DNA of 64,000 nucleotides, from contig OY829542.1 in NCBI GenBank assembly GCA_963691705.1, forward strand, positions 43,521,105 to 43,585,104, written 5' to 3'. Below the pieces are notes generated by a model. That model saw only the letters and a list, made by a program, of their open reading frames with translations. It made no database searches and was not told where the DNA came from. Within the stretch, counting starts at the first letter, position 1. Every line of letters starts with the position of its first letter. This stretch comes from Viola odorata. Taxonomy: Eukaryota > Streptophyta > Magnoliopsida > Malpighiales > Violaceae. The position numbers were made by a program, and so were the translations under genes. Positions 43,466-54,629 of this stretch are shown piece by piece.

Positions 43466-44916
43466 GTGCAGGCACCAGAGATTGAACTCAAAAAGTTACC
43501 AAATCATCTTAAACACGCCTTTCTTGGTCAAGAATCAATACTGCCAGTTATAATTTCCAGTAAGTTGACCAAAGAAGAGGAAGACCAATTGGTAGGTCTA
43601 CTTAGACAAAATAAGGAGGCAATTGGTTGGACGATAGCAGATATCAAAGGGATATCACCAACCTTTTGCACTCACAAGATCCACACCGAAGAAGTTAAAA
43701 AGACTATCAGACAACCGCAAAGGAGGCTCAACCATCCCATGATGGAAGTTGTCAGGAAAGAAGTCCTCAAACTATTAGATGCATGAGTTATTCATCCAAT
43801 CTGTAATAGTGATTGGGTTTCCCCTATGCAGGTAGTTCCAAAGAAGACAGGAATTACAGTGATAGAGAACGAGGATGGTCAACAAGTACCGACAAGATTT
43901 CATAATGGATGAAGGGTCTACATCGATTACAGAAATCTCAACAACGTAACCAGGAAAGATCATTTTCCCCTACCCTTTATTGATCAAGTGCTTGAAAGGA
44001 TAGCAGGTAAATCTCACTATTGTTTCCTTGACGGGTACTCAGGATTCCATCAAATTCCTGTGGAACCTGAAGATCAAGAGAAAACCACTTTTACTTGTCC
44101 TTTTGGAACCTTTGCTTATAAAAGGATGCCCTTTTGTTTGTGTAATGTCCCTGCAATTTTACAGAGATGCATGGTTTGTATAAATTCCTGTAATTTTGTA
44201 GAGAAAAGTATAGAAGTTTTTATGGATGATTTCACCGTCCATGGAGATTCCTTTGATCACTGTCTTAAGAATCTAGAAGCAATCTTAAAGTGATGCATAG
44301 AAACCAATTTAGTTTTAAACTTTGAAAAAAGTCACTTAATGGTTGATCATGGCATTGTTCTAGGCCATGTAATTTCTAAGGAAGGAATTAAGGTAGACCC
44401 AACAAAGATAGATGTTATCAAAGATTTTCCTTACCCCTCTTCAATTAGGGAGGTTCATTCTTTCCTTGGCCATACAGGATTCTACAGGCGTTATATCAAG
44501 GATTTTTCCAAATTAGTAGAGCATATGTGCAGATTACTCCAGAAGGATATAGAATTTGATTTTAACGACGCTTGCAAGGCCTTTGACAAGCTGAAGGAGA
44601 AGCTTACTACAACCCCCATAATTCAACAACTAGGCTGGAACTTACCCTTCAAGATCATGTACGATGCTAGCAACTCAACAGTAGGAGTCGTACTTGGCTA
44701 GAGACAAGGGAAAGAATCACACGTGATCTACTATGCATCCAAGATGTTGGATGAAGCTCACAAAAATTACACAACTATTGAGAAGGAGCTATTTGCTTAA
44801 TATTTGCATTAGATAAGTTTAGATCTTATTTATTAGGAACTAAAGTTATCATTTTCTCTGACCATGCAGCTCTAAGATATCTCCTGGCCAAGAAAGAAGC
44901 CAAACCAAGACTCGTT
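43466..44916 (+). pseudogene. pol: Athila-A RT and RNase H start, cut by Tat-B
   Basis: RT with WTIADIKGISPTFCTHKI, DGYSGFHQIPVEPEDQEK and FMDDFTVHG, then RNase H MYDASNSTVGVVLG and [15 protein letters not shown]. Stops at 43784, 43909, 44291 and 44699 and a shift near 44795 break it. It ends at 44916 inside RNase H, where the Tat-B LTR begins; at the same point Athila-B reads on (KAKPRLIRWILLLQEY). Confidence 0.88.
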
Positions 44917-45413
44917 TGATAACAATAGAAGTGATTCCAGGGCGATTCCAGGGGTATTTCCGTCCTTACCCCAGCGTCAAGGCCGGAATACTGTAGCCCC
45001 TATCGGGCGTCCGCCGCCAAGGTTGCCACCCCTTACCCAGCGAGGAACCCTGGGATGGTCGACATCAGCGCGAGGGGGGGGGTCTCACGCGTCATCAGCC
45101 CACACATATGGCTTTATCCCATCCCAGGTTAGCCATGACGTCACTCGAGGCGTTATCTTCCCTAGATAACGCCTACCCCTAGAGGTAACGCCCTCCTCGG
45201 TGCTTATAAATACCCCACTATTCGAGATGAGAGGTAAGCCTATGATTGCTAGTCGAACCCCTGCCATTTGGAACTGCCATACTGACTTAAGCATCGGAGT
45301 GTCTATGCCAGAGCCCCCCTCCTGCACTTTGCAAGTACATCAGACGGTGACTACAGTAACTCTGAGCGGCCATAGTCCTCACCCCCGATTCCCCAGAAGT
45401 CTGAATCTTATCA
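44917..45413 (+). repeat. Tat-B 5' LTR (497 bp)
   Basis: Begins TGATAAC, ends CTTATCA. TATA word CTTATAAATACC near 45204. Hairpin at 45149-45173 identical to that of Tat-A. Confidence 0.9.
45149..45173. promoter_or_regulatory. GGCGTTATC hairpin in Tat-B LTR
   Basis: Same 9-bp stem and TTCCCTA loop as at 26497-26521, although nearby LTR sequence differs in many places. Confidence 0.65.
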
Positions 45414-45416
45414 AAT

Positions 45417-45435
45417 TGGTGCTTTCATTGAGAGC
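45417..45435 (+). promoter_or_regulatory. Primer-binding site of Tat-B
   Basis: TGGTGCTTTCATTGAGAGC three bases after the LTR, the site common in Tat/Retand and Grande-type elements. Confidence 0.8.
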
Positions 45436-45483
45436 TTTGGTTTTATTAAGTGAGCGTCCTTGATAGCCAAGCTCTATTTTTCT

Positions 45484-47418
45484 ATGGCTTCTGATTCTGA
45501 TTCGGAGTCTACTCCACCTCAGCCTTCTAGCATTCCTTTTACGATCTGCAGAGAACTTTTTCCTTTTGCTACTGCTGAGGTTTCTGCTATGATGCAAGCA
45601 ATCCCTATGGGGTATTCAGACTTCTCCTTCGGACGATCAACAGGAACCCCTTTTTCCCAGATAAGTATTCCGCACTCCCAAATGGTGGGATCTAGCTTTT
45701 CCACTCCTCCTCCAATGGGATCTATGATGGATAGTGCTAGTAACCCTTTTGTCAATTCAATATCTGCTCTTCGTGCTCAGTTGGATCTCTTAACGGAGTT
45801 AGCTGTGGGATTCACGCCTAGTGTTTCTGGACTGAGCGTTCCTCCTCAGACTATTTTCACTTCATCTATTATCACTGAATGACCATTATTTCCTTCGCAA
45901 CGTAGAGAAATTTCCTTGACCTTGCCCGCGACGGTGATACCAACTAACCTTACGCAGCAAATAAAGCATTACATGCCTCACGCGCGACAAATTCTCGTCT
46001 CCCAAGGGGAGAGGTGACAGGACGAGCATAGAGATCGTTGGGACGGTCGACAAGAGCAAATGGATAGAAATATATCCCCTGAGCGTAGTGAGAGATCGAG
46101 TAGCAGAAGATACCGAACCTGTACTCCAAGGAGTTGTAGCTGGTCCCCAAGGTGACACCATCCCCCCGATCCGCAAAATTGGAGACGTCATTTGGAAATC
46201 TCCCCATCTCGCCATACCCGCGAAATCCTTGATGACACCTCGGGTCACCCATTCAGCCATCGCATAAGGCGTCATAGGGTCAGCCGACATGTGAAACTCC
46301 CTACGGAGTCCTATGACGGTACCAAGGATCCCATTTCCCACCTTAACAAGGTGAAAGACTTCGTGCAATTCCAAACTCATAGTGACGCAGTGTTGTGCTA
46401 AATATTTAAGATGACATTATTAGGAGTTGCGTGTTTATGGTTTAAAGGTCTCCTAGCCAGGTCCATCGATGGTTTTTCACAGCTGGAGTCTAAGTTTTGA
46501 AGTTAGTTTAGCATCGCTGTCCCCATCAAGAAGTCTGCTGCAGCTTTATTTGACATACGCAGGAAACCTCAGGAATCTTTGAATGATTTCCTTATTCGTT
46601 TCGATATGGAGATGTCGTTAATGTCCGGCATTACTGTTGACTTCGCTATAGAAGCCTTGAAGCAGAACTGTCACTATGGAAAACTGCGAGACACATTAAT
46701 GGTGGACCCCCCGGTGACTTTGGGCGCGTTAAGACTGAAAGCCCATAATCACGCAAGAATGAAAGAGAAAGAAAATAGGGATAGAATCCAAAACATGCCA
46801 CAAAATGCGCCTCAGGTTCCCAACGTTCCTACCAACACGACCTCTGACGATCGTTTTATTGACAATTACGCCCAACGAAAAGACCATATCCCCAAGACCT
46901 CCAACAGACGAAGAGGCAACTCTTCAAGGGGAAGACCTGGTAACTCCCCAACTCGGCGGCAGACAGATCCTCCTAAGGGCCGAATTTATGACCCAGACCT
47001 TCCTTCCCTCATACTGCCGAGAGCGGAAATCTTAGCGATTGTGGAGCAACGGAACCTACCTATCCGTTATCCAGCCCCCGTAAAGCCTGGAGTGGTCATG
47101 AGAGGAAGGGAAAACACTTTCTGCAAGTTTCATAAAGTCAAGGGACACTCCACATATGTGTGTCGAGAATTAAAACTGGCGATAGAGTGTTTAGTTGAAG
47201 AAGGTTACCTTGGGGAATTTACCACTAAGGCAAGAGAAGAAGTCAGGAACAACCCAACAAAAAGGATGACAGATAACAGACATGCACCTCCTCGTGCTCC
47301 AGGAAATGACGCTACACCTACAGGCAGAGGTAGGGAAACGCTTATGATTGACGAAGATGACGTCCCCATCATCAACATCATCGCGGGAGGCACACCCTAC
47401 CTTGACGAGCCTGTGTAG
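45484..47418 (+). pseudogene. gag: Tat-B Gag
   Basis: ATG 45484 opens MASDSDSESTPPQPSS, a Ser/Pro-rich N-terminus to 45882. The capsid core between 46290 and 46560 is stop-ridden but shows SYDGTKDPISHLNKVKDF and LEVCWF-like remnants. From 46579 the frame is open: FLIRFDMEMSLMSGI, then an Arg-rich segment and a knuckle CKFHKVKGHSTYVC (CX2HX4HX4C, second Cys replaced by His). Ends at 47416. Frame changes and stops split it in at least three parts. Confidence 0.8.
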
Positions 47419-47476
47419 TTAACGCCCACAGTGGGAGACAAGCGGAAGCGAGCAGGCGATAAGTGCTCTAGATCGC

Positions 47477-48346
47477 ATGGTGTTATCCTTCTCCGAGGAA
47501 GACGAGAAATGCTTCATTTTTCCACAGAATGATGCGTTAGTAGTCACGCCCATGATTGGCAACCATGGAGTTAGAAGAACTCTTGTTGAGAACGGAAGCG
47601 TGGTGAATCTATTTTCATTAGAAGCTTACAACCTCATGAAGCGCCCTGACGGTGAACTGACGCCTTGCAAGAAGCCAATAATTGGAGTAGATGGAGTCCC
47701 AATCCCAATGACTGGAGTGACGATGTTGCCTGTGTACTTTAGAGAAGACGCGTCCAAGCAGTCAGAGGAGCTGCTATTCTTGGTCGTAGACCTAACCCTG
47801 CCCTATAACGCCATACTTGGGCGGCCATTCCTCAACCGTTTTGGGGTAGCGATATCTGAAAAGCACTTAAGGATGAAGTATCCCTCTTGGGATGGAGTAG
47901 TTTCGATCAAAGGCGACCAAAAGTTAGCGACTGAATGTTACCTACTCATGATGCAGAAGACTTGTGATAGGTACGTGTGGGTCACAGTGGATCCCTATGA
48001 GCAGAATGACAAGAAACGCACTCAACCTGTGGACAAGATGGTACCCATACCCGTTAACGTGGTCAATGAAGTAAATTTCCTGGTTAGTGAAAAGCTCAGC
48101 CCAGATGAAAACCTTCAGTTAGCTCGGTTATTGAACAAGTGTAAAAGAGAGTTCGCGTGGAAACCTACGGATATGCCAGGTATCTCGCGAGAAATAGCGG
48201 AACATCGACTTAATGTCGACCCCTGTGTCAAGCTAATCCAACAAAAATGGCGAGCATTTTCTATAGAAAAGGCATCAGCTGTTGACAAGGAGGTGACGAA
48301 GCTCTTAGACACGGGTTTCGTCCACGAAGTCCAATATCCAACCTAG
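47477..48346 (+). pseudogene. Tat-B protease and RT start
   Basis: Protease of Tat type with LVVDLTLPYNAILGRPFLNR. The active site reads LVENGSVVNLFS: the expected catalytic Asp is Glu, so the enzyme is likely inactive in this copy. After a linker the RT N-terminus begins (FAWKPTDMPGISREIAEHRL), ending at TAG 48344 shortly before the polymerase core. Confidence 0.85.
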
Positions 48347-49580
48347 CTAGCTAACTTAGTTCTCATTCCGAAGCCCAACGGGGATTGGCATATGAGCATT
48401 GACTTCACTGACCTGAATGATGCTTGTCCCAAAGGTTGCTACCCGCTCCATCGAATTGACCAGCTAGTCGATCAAACTGTCGGGTATGCTTATCTAAGCT
48501 CATTAAACGCCAACTCTGGGTATCATCAAATCCCTATGGCCGTCGAATATGAAGAAAAGACAGCCTTCATCACTCCGAAAGCTACTTACTATTACACGGC
48601 GATGCCGTTTGGGCTGAAGAACACTGGAGCGACCTTCCAGCGTATGGTAAATAAAGTATTTGAAAAATAAATTAGAAAGAACATGGAAGCCTATGTTGAC
48701 GATATACTAGTTAAAAGTCAAAGCTTCAAAGACCACTTGGCAGACTTGGAAGAAGTCTTTGATGTGATGAGAAGATAAAAAATGAAGCAAAACCCCCGTA
48801 AATGCATGTTCGCATTCCAGACAGGCAAATTTTTGGGCTACGTAGTTAGCCAGAAGGGTATCTAGCCCAACCCCTCGAAAATCAAGGCTATCCAGCATAT
48901 GATATCTCCTCAAACCGTCAAGGAAGTGCAAAAGCTTACAGGGCGCGTTATTGCCCTAAGACGGTTTATTTCTAAGCAAGGTGAGAGATGTCTGCCTTTC
49001 TTCAAGGTTATACGCAAGAAAGCTCCTTTTGGGTGAACAGAAGAATGTGAAGAGGCATTTATGGGCCTCAAAGCCTATTTGTCATCTGATTTGGTGTTAG
49101 CGAGACCAGAACCGGGCGACACTCTGTACTTATACCTTGGTGTAGCTGATGAAGTGGTTAGTGCTGTCCTTGTGCGAGACGACATCCACACGCCCCACCT
49201 GGTATACTTCGTGAGCCATCTTTTAAAACACGTCGAGCTGCGATACGACCGCATTGAGAAGATAGCGTTTGCGTTAATACAGGCCATGCGGAAAATGGAT
49301 AGATATTTCTAGGCTCATCCCGTCATCGTACTTACGGACCAACCTTTGAAAAGGATATTTCAGAAACTTGAGTCCTCAGGAAGAATGCTGATTTGGGTCA
49401 TCGAACTCGAGCAATACGGGTTATAGTATAAAGCCCAACCGTCTATAAAAGCTCAAGTCCTAGCAGACTTCATAGCCGAGTGCACCTTTACGCAAGACCC
49501 ATTGATAGAGTTACCCGAAGAAGAAAAAGATGACTTGGATCTGCCGTTCTCTGAAACTTACACTGACTTGTGGGTCGTCC
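48347..49580 (+). pseudogene. pol: Tat-B reverse transcriptase and first RNase H
   Basis: RT: DLNDACPKGCYPLHRIDQLV, AFITPKATYYYTAMPFGLKN and AYVDDILVKSQ with the catalytic YVDD near 48690. Stops at 48668, 48776 and about 48862 follow. The first RNase H is at 49061-49580 (LYLYLGVADEVVSAVLVRDD, LKHVELRYDRIEKIAFALIQ) with stops at 49309 and 49423. Frame is largely kept, so point stops dominate. Confidence 0.85.
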
Positions 49581-50098
49581 ACATGGATGGAGCCAAGAAT
49601 CAAGAACTAGTCGGAGCTGAAATCTTCATAATCGGGCCACACAATATATAGATACGGTACGCCATCAGAATTCTACAACCGTTATCCAATAACGCGGCGG
49701 AATATGAGGCGTTACTGGCTGGACTCAGAATAGGAAGAAGCTTCTCCACCAAAGCCATACACGATACGGAACTGATGGGAGACTTGCGATTAAAGATCTG
49801 TGGAGATTCCAAGTTGATAATAGACCAAGTCTTGGGGTACGCTCAGGTTAGAGAGCCCATCATGGTCCAATACCTTGCCAAAGTGAAACGGGAATTGTTG
49901 GAAATAAAGAAAAGTGGCATGCAGGTCAGCTTTGAGCATATCCTTCGAGAGGATAACGCTGAGGTGGACAACCTCGCTAAACTTGCAGCAAACCCAAAAG
50001 CGTCCATACCTAAGGGCGTGTACTATCGAGAAATATTTGTGCCTTCTTTCATGGAAGAACAATCGTCGCTTTGTGTTGAAGAAATTGAGAACGATTGG
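49581..50098 (+). pseudogene. Tat-B second, archaeal-type RNase H (aRH)
   Basis: A second RNase H after the normal one is known in the Tat lineage and thought to be acquired by it. Motifs: HMDGAKNQELVGAEIFI (first Asp), NNAAEYEALLAGLRIG (Glu), CGDSKLIIDQVLG (Asp) and EDNAEVDNLAKLA (last Asp). All four acidic positions are readable. One TAG near 49650 interrupts. It is followed by the IPKGVYYREIFVPSF linker into integrase. Confidence 0.8.
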
Positions 50099-50164
50099 TG
50101 AATCCCCGTAATAAAATACTTAAAGCATGAGGAGTTACCCGCGGATAATGCCGAGAAGAAAAAG

Positions 50165-51262
50165 GTGTTGAAACAAGCGGCACAGTGTACGTATTATGAC
50201 GGGGAACTGGTTCGGAGATGTTTCTCCCACTCAGTTGCCAAGTGTATAACAGAACAAGAGGGTCTTCACACCTTACGAGAAATCCATGAAGGAATATATG
50301 GCATGCATGCATCTGGCGGTACCCTAGCCGCGCAAGTGTTCAGGTCAGGATTTTATTGGCCTACTATTCGTAGAGATTGCCATAATTACGTACGAACGTG
50401 TCAGAATTGTCAGGAGTTCTCTAAGATCCCTCGACAACCTGCCATGGAAATCTCTGAAATCGTAGCTCCTTGTCCTTTTCCAAAATGGGGGATCGATATC
50501 TTAGGCCCGTTTCCAAAGGCCAGGTCTCAGCTAAAATTCGTGGTCGTGGCAGTGGACTACTTCACGAAATAGGCGGAAGCAGAAGCGGTGGCCAACATCA
50601 CTACAAAAAGAGTTTGGCATACCCCGTGTGCTAGTCAACGATAACGGGACACAATTTACTAGCCATTTTTTAGAGAACAGTGCACGGAATTCCAAATCGA
50701 GCAAAGATTCTCTTCCGTGGCTCACCCGCAGACCAACGGCCAAGCGAAAGTGACTAACCGAAGCATCCTCAGTGGAATTAAGAAAAACCTGGAAGGGTCC
50801 AAGAGGAAATGGGCAGACGAGCAGCCGTATATGATGTGGGCATACCGCATGACTATTAAAACCAGCACTAAAGAAACGCCTTTCACATTGGCTTTCGGCA
50901 CTGAGGTCGTTACACCAGTAGAAATCGGTACTCTAAGCCTGCGAGTGGCATACTTCAGAGAAGAACTAAATGAAGAGAGGTTGCGAGCGAACCTCGACTC
51001 GTTACCAGAATTACATGAGGAAACTCTTCTGAAAATGCTACATTATAAAGAAAAAATGGCGCGTTATCACAACAGGCGCGTCAAGGAGCGATTGCTAAAA
51101 GCTGGTGACTTAGTACTCAGAGACAAACGAGCAGCTGGACAGCGTATGGGGAAACTCAGTGCGAGCTGGGATGACCCATACCGTGTTACCCGTGTTATTG
51201 AAAAGGCTCGTATCACCTGGAAACACTTGACGGTACTCCCTTACACAACTCTTGGAACATAG
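50165..51262 (+). pseudogene. pol: Tat-B integrase
   Basis: HHCC finger (LREIHEGIYGMHASGG, CQNCQEF), then the core beginning GIDILGPFPKA with the first Asp. A TAG at 50570 (where relatives have Trp) and a deletion near 50608 remove part of the core. It resumes at LVNDNGTQFTS-like sequence (50630-50665) and NGQAKVTNRS, where Lys follows Ala and the expected catalytic Glu (QAE) is lost. The C-terminus (50717-51262) is full, ending LTVLPYTTLGT. Confidence 0.85.
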
Positions 51263-51428
51263 CTCGTTTGAAATTATACCATGCTAGATTCTAATATATC
51301 TCTGCATGCTTTGTTAATGGTAACCCTGACCTGTGCTAACGCTTGAATGGAAAGCATTCTTGTGTATCTTGTGGTTGGTTGTGTGCAGATAATTAAGGGG
51401 TGCTAGGAGTGAAAAGTCCTATCCTTGT
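51263..51428. other. Start of Tat-B 3' UTR, interrupted by Ogre-B
   Basis: Homologous to 17881-18018 of Tat-A, including the first repeat core GAGTGAAAAGTCCTATCCTTG, cut at 51428 by the Ogre-B LTR. Confidence 0.85.
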
Positions 51429-51808
51429 TGTCGCGCCCCGAAAATTAAAAAATTCGCGAGTGTGCAACGAACTTGAGACCTTACGATGCTCGGCGTAAAC
51501 AGACGCCTCGCAACATGCAATGAAGTCGCCACCCTAATTTGGTTGCTAGGTTTAGGGAACCTTAATCGTCATGGCATAAGAAATATAATAAATAAAAAAA
51601 CTAAAGGCACAAAAAAGGGGTCTGGACCCCAGACAAAGGTTCGGGTCCTATTATGGTCTCAGGAAGGTGTTAGGCACCCAAGTCACATCCGAAAATGGTT
51701 ACCGGTTGATGAGAGAGGTGTTTTAAAAAGGTGTTTGATAAAATGCGTATTTGAAAAGGGGGCCCTCAGAGGAATCATCACTTTAGTCTTTTCTATGATC
51801 GTGACCGT

Positions 51809-51897
51809 TCAGGAATAATTAATCATTGGACGGGGTTACCGTTTTAACGTCTTTCGGACGGGGTTACCATTTGTCAAGACCGATTGATTATTCCTGA
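51809..51897. promoter_or_regulatory. Ogre-B version of LTR palindrome
   Basis: 16-position stem 51809-51824 with 51882-51897, loop of 57 nt containing GGACGGGGTTACC twice (51828 and 51856). Stem changes are matched on both sides relative to 11041-11080. Confidence 0.6.
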
Positions 51898-52309
51898 CCG
51901 TAACGTGATGGGACTGAATTTTCTGAAAGACTGAATGAGCACCCTCTATTTCATCATCGGGCCAATGCATGATTAAATTAATTACTACGTGATTCTATCA
52001 TGGATAGCTTAGTAGAGTACCGATTAAATGAAAGGTTTTTGAAATGATAAACTGATGTGGGATCGAAAATCCCCCATGTACATGCAGTCAAAATAAGCGA
52101 GAATTTAAAATCATATGAACATGGCATCTTAAGCAATCTTTAAACACGTTGTTCATGTGGGTTGATTTTAATTCTAGCAGTTCTATATATCATGCGTACG
52201 ATTGATATTTGCAGAAAGAATTGAATAAATAAAAAGGAGTCGAAAGGCGTACAAAGTGAGAGTGTTAGCGATAGCTCGAGAAATAAATAAACAATTTTAT
52301 GAATGCGAG

Positions 52310-52640
52310 AATTTAAATGATAGTTGATTGCATGCGAGAAATGATGGATTTAACGCATACGAAAATTAAATGCTGAGTTGATTGCATGCGAGAAATGATT
52401 TATTTGACACATACGAAAATTAAATGCTGAGTTGATTGAATACGAGAAATGATGGATTTGACGCATACGAAAATTAAATGCTAAGTTGATTGCATGCGAG
52501 AAATGATGGATTTGACACATACGAAATTTAAATGCTGAGTTGATTGCATGCGAGAAATGATTTATTTGACGCATACGAAAGTTTAAATGCTGAGTTGATT
52601 GCATGTGAGAAATGATTTATTTAATGCATATGAAAATTTA
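52310..52640. repeat. 54-bp minisatellite in Ogre-B LTR
   Basis: About six units with ATGCTGAGTTGATTGCATGC, each 54-55 bp. The unit is a multiple of three, which makes a false 84-residue ORF on the minus strand. Confidence 0.85.
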
Positions 52641-53136
52641 AATGTTGATTTGATAAGTGCAGAAAATTTAAATATTGATTTGATAAAGTGCGAAAATTAA
52701 ATGATGACTTGACGAAAAATTAAAGAGTTGATGATTTTTGGTGCCTACGAAATCGATGTTAGTAATCGTTCGAAGATAATTAAAACAATGAATAAAAGTA
52801 ACGCAAATGAACATGCATTTAAATTTAAACAAGTAAATAAATAATTAATTAAACATGACATATGACATAAATTAAATATTGCATACGAGCTATTAATTAA
52901 ACATGGCATACGAGCTATTAATTAAATAAACACGAGAAAGAGACTCGAACAAATGACGAAACTTTAATGGGTTGGGCCCCTGTAAATGCTAAATTTTAAT
53001 TAAAATGGGCTAGGAATAAATGCTAGCCCATGACTTAAAAAGGAATAGATAGGCTTGGCTTAAGCCAAGGACCATCTTGCATTTTAAAGAATGAATAAAG
53101 GACGGGTTTGGCAAGCCCGTCACCCTTCTTCTTCAA

Positions 53137-53204
53137 GAACAGTAGCATGACTGCTACTGTTCATCTTCTTCCTTGCGCCGGCCACTATGCCGGCGACAAG
53201 GAAG
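53137..53204 (-). promoter_or_regulatory. Ogre-B stem-loops SL1 and SL2
   Basis: SL1: GAACAGTAGCA (53137-53147), loop TGAC, TGCTACTGTTC (53152-53162), 11 perfect pairs. SL2: CTTCCTTG (53168-53175) with CAAGGAAG (53197-53204) and GCCGGC (53177-53182) with GCCGGC (53189-53194), plus one bulge. Confidence 0.55.
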
Positions 53205-53603
53205 AAACTCTGGCCACCATAACTACGAAAAATGGTCCCCAAGCACAGAGGATGAAGCCGCGACCAAAACCCCATAAAAATCTAATCATTTCATCCACAA
53301 ACGAAGTCTAATTTGACAATTGAATATATATATGCATTAAACCCGAAAATTCGTAATTAATTACACAAGGCAGCATGCATTTAAATTGAAGCAAGCAAAA
53401 CATTCATCACTTGAAAATGAAGTGTTTAAAACTTATTTGAGCAATTCATTGATTGATTAAGAGGGAAAATGAAAATTTAAAAGAGAGAAGCTAGAGAGAG
53501 AAAGCTTGAAAAACTTACAGTGCTTGCTTCCTTTTGCTTGGACTGATGTTGAGGATGAAAGGGTGCATGAACCCCGTGTTCAAAAATGGAGAGGGGAGCC
53601 TCG

Positions 53604-53612
53604 TATTTATAG
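53604..53612 (-). promoter_or_regulatory. TATA box of Ogre-B 3' LTR
   Basis: CTATAAATA on the minus strand, in GCCTATAAATACGAGG. Confidence 0.65.
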
Positions 53613-54526
53613 GCTTTTGGCGAGTGAGGACGAGGTGCGGCGGTGCGCGTGGTTGAGGGTGACGAGGCGGATAACGGCGAGTGAGAGTGACTGGGCATGG
53701 TGACGTTGCTTCCTTCTCGAAGCAGTGACGTAGTTGATTCTCGAAGCCGTGACAAGGGCATTTGAATTGGAAGGGAAGAAAACTTGCGTGAAATGAAAAG
53801 GGAATGGATGTTGATCTTAAATCCATGACCGTTGGATGGTTGACTAAGGGATTAGTCAACCAATCCAACGGTTGATTAAAAAGAATGGAGAAAAAATGCT
53901 TTAGTAATTAATATGGGCTCGGTCTATTTTTGCGAACAAACGTTCTGAATTTTCGAGTCGAAAGTGCCAGCGCGTAGAGAAAAATAAAGCTAGTTTAACC
54001 GTCTACAGCGAATGACGAGAATTTTTTCGTTTAACATGTTTATTTTTGCATTCAAAAATGTGAAACGTTCAGACGGAAAATAAATGACGTTACGACGAAA
54101 ATTACACGAAACGCTGTAGACCGTTGTGAACGGAAAAAAAGCTAGCAACTAGTTGATGGAAAACATTTCAAATTCAAGCTATTTTCCGAGCGAACTTACT
54201 CGGGTCCAATAAAAGCTCGAACGAAAATAATAATAAAAAATAAAAAAACTAAAAAATGCGCTAAAATACTAAAAATCCTAAAAATCATGAGATGACCTAA
54301 AATGAAGAAAAAACTAGCAAATGACTGCCGGATAATTAAAAATGTGATGTTTAAGGCTAAAAATAATAATGATAATAATAATGGAAATATGTGACGAAAA
54401 TTAAAAACGCGATGAAAGTTTTAAAAATGCTAACGACCACAAATTAACTAAAAATGACAGTAAATTAAGTAAATAACAGAAATACTAAAATCAATTAAAA
54501 ATGACATCAAAATTCGGGTATCAACA

Positions 54527-54542
54527 GTTGCCCCCTCTTTAC
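54527..54542 (-). promoter_or_regulatory. Polypurine tract of Ogre-B
   Basis: On the sense strand GTAAAGAGGGGGCAAC directly precedes TGTTGATACCC. Confidence 0.7.
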
Positions 54543-54629
54543 TGTCTTATCGAAGTATTTGATAAGCAGTAAAGACGGTAGCTCCTACCTATCCGAATTT
54601 TAGCGACACCGCAGGTCTTACCTCAAGCT

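Larger units (their letters stand above)
27201..44916 (+). mobile_element. Athila-A: decayed Athila-like Ty3/gypsy, split by insertions
   Basis: The element runs 27201-30124, is interrupted by Athila-B (30125-42674), resumes 42675-44916, and is cut again in RNase H by Tat-B at 44917. LTR, PBS, gag, protease, RT and the start of RNase H are present, all with many stops. Its sequence aligns with Athila-B throughout, though with clear divergence, so it belongs to a related family. Its 3' part is outside the window. Confidence 0.85.
44917..51428 (+). mobile_element. Tat-B: 5' part of a Tat-lineage (Retand/Grande-like) element
   Basis: 5' LTR, PBS, gag, protease, RT, RNase H, a second archaeal-type RNase H, integrase and the start of the 3' UTR. 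The second RNase H and TTGGTGCTTTCATTGAGAGC PBS mark the Tat lineage. Ogre-B inserted at 51429 in the 3' UTR repeat, and the remaining 3' part lies outside the window. Its left flank CTCGTT would give the target duplication; the partner is not in view. Confidence 0.88.
51429..54526 (-). repeat. Ogre-B 3' LTR (3.1 kb)
   Basis: Plus-strand ends TGTCGCGCCCCG and GGTATCAACA. TATA at 53604-53612 on the minus strand. Contains the expanded palindrome (51809-51897), 54-bp repeats (52310-52640) and stem-loops SL1 and SL2 (53137-53204). Confidence 0.92.

Noticed and set aside
44917..51428. Tat-A and Tat-B as two halves of one split element
   Set aside because: Both contain the integrase end and the first 3' repeat (17768-18018 and 51190-51428), so they are separate copies.
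52350..52604. 84-codon frame with repeated HFSHAINSAFNF
   Set aside because: Product of the 54-bp LTR minisatellite, not a gene.
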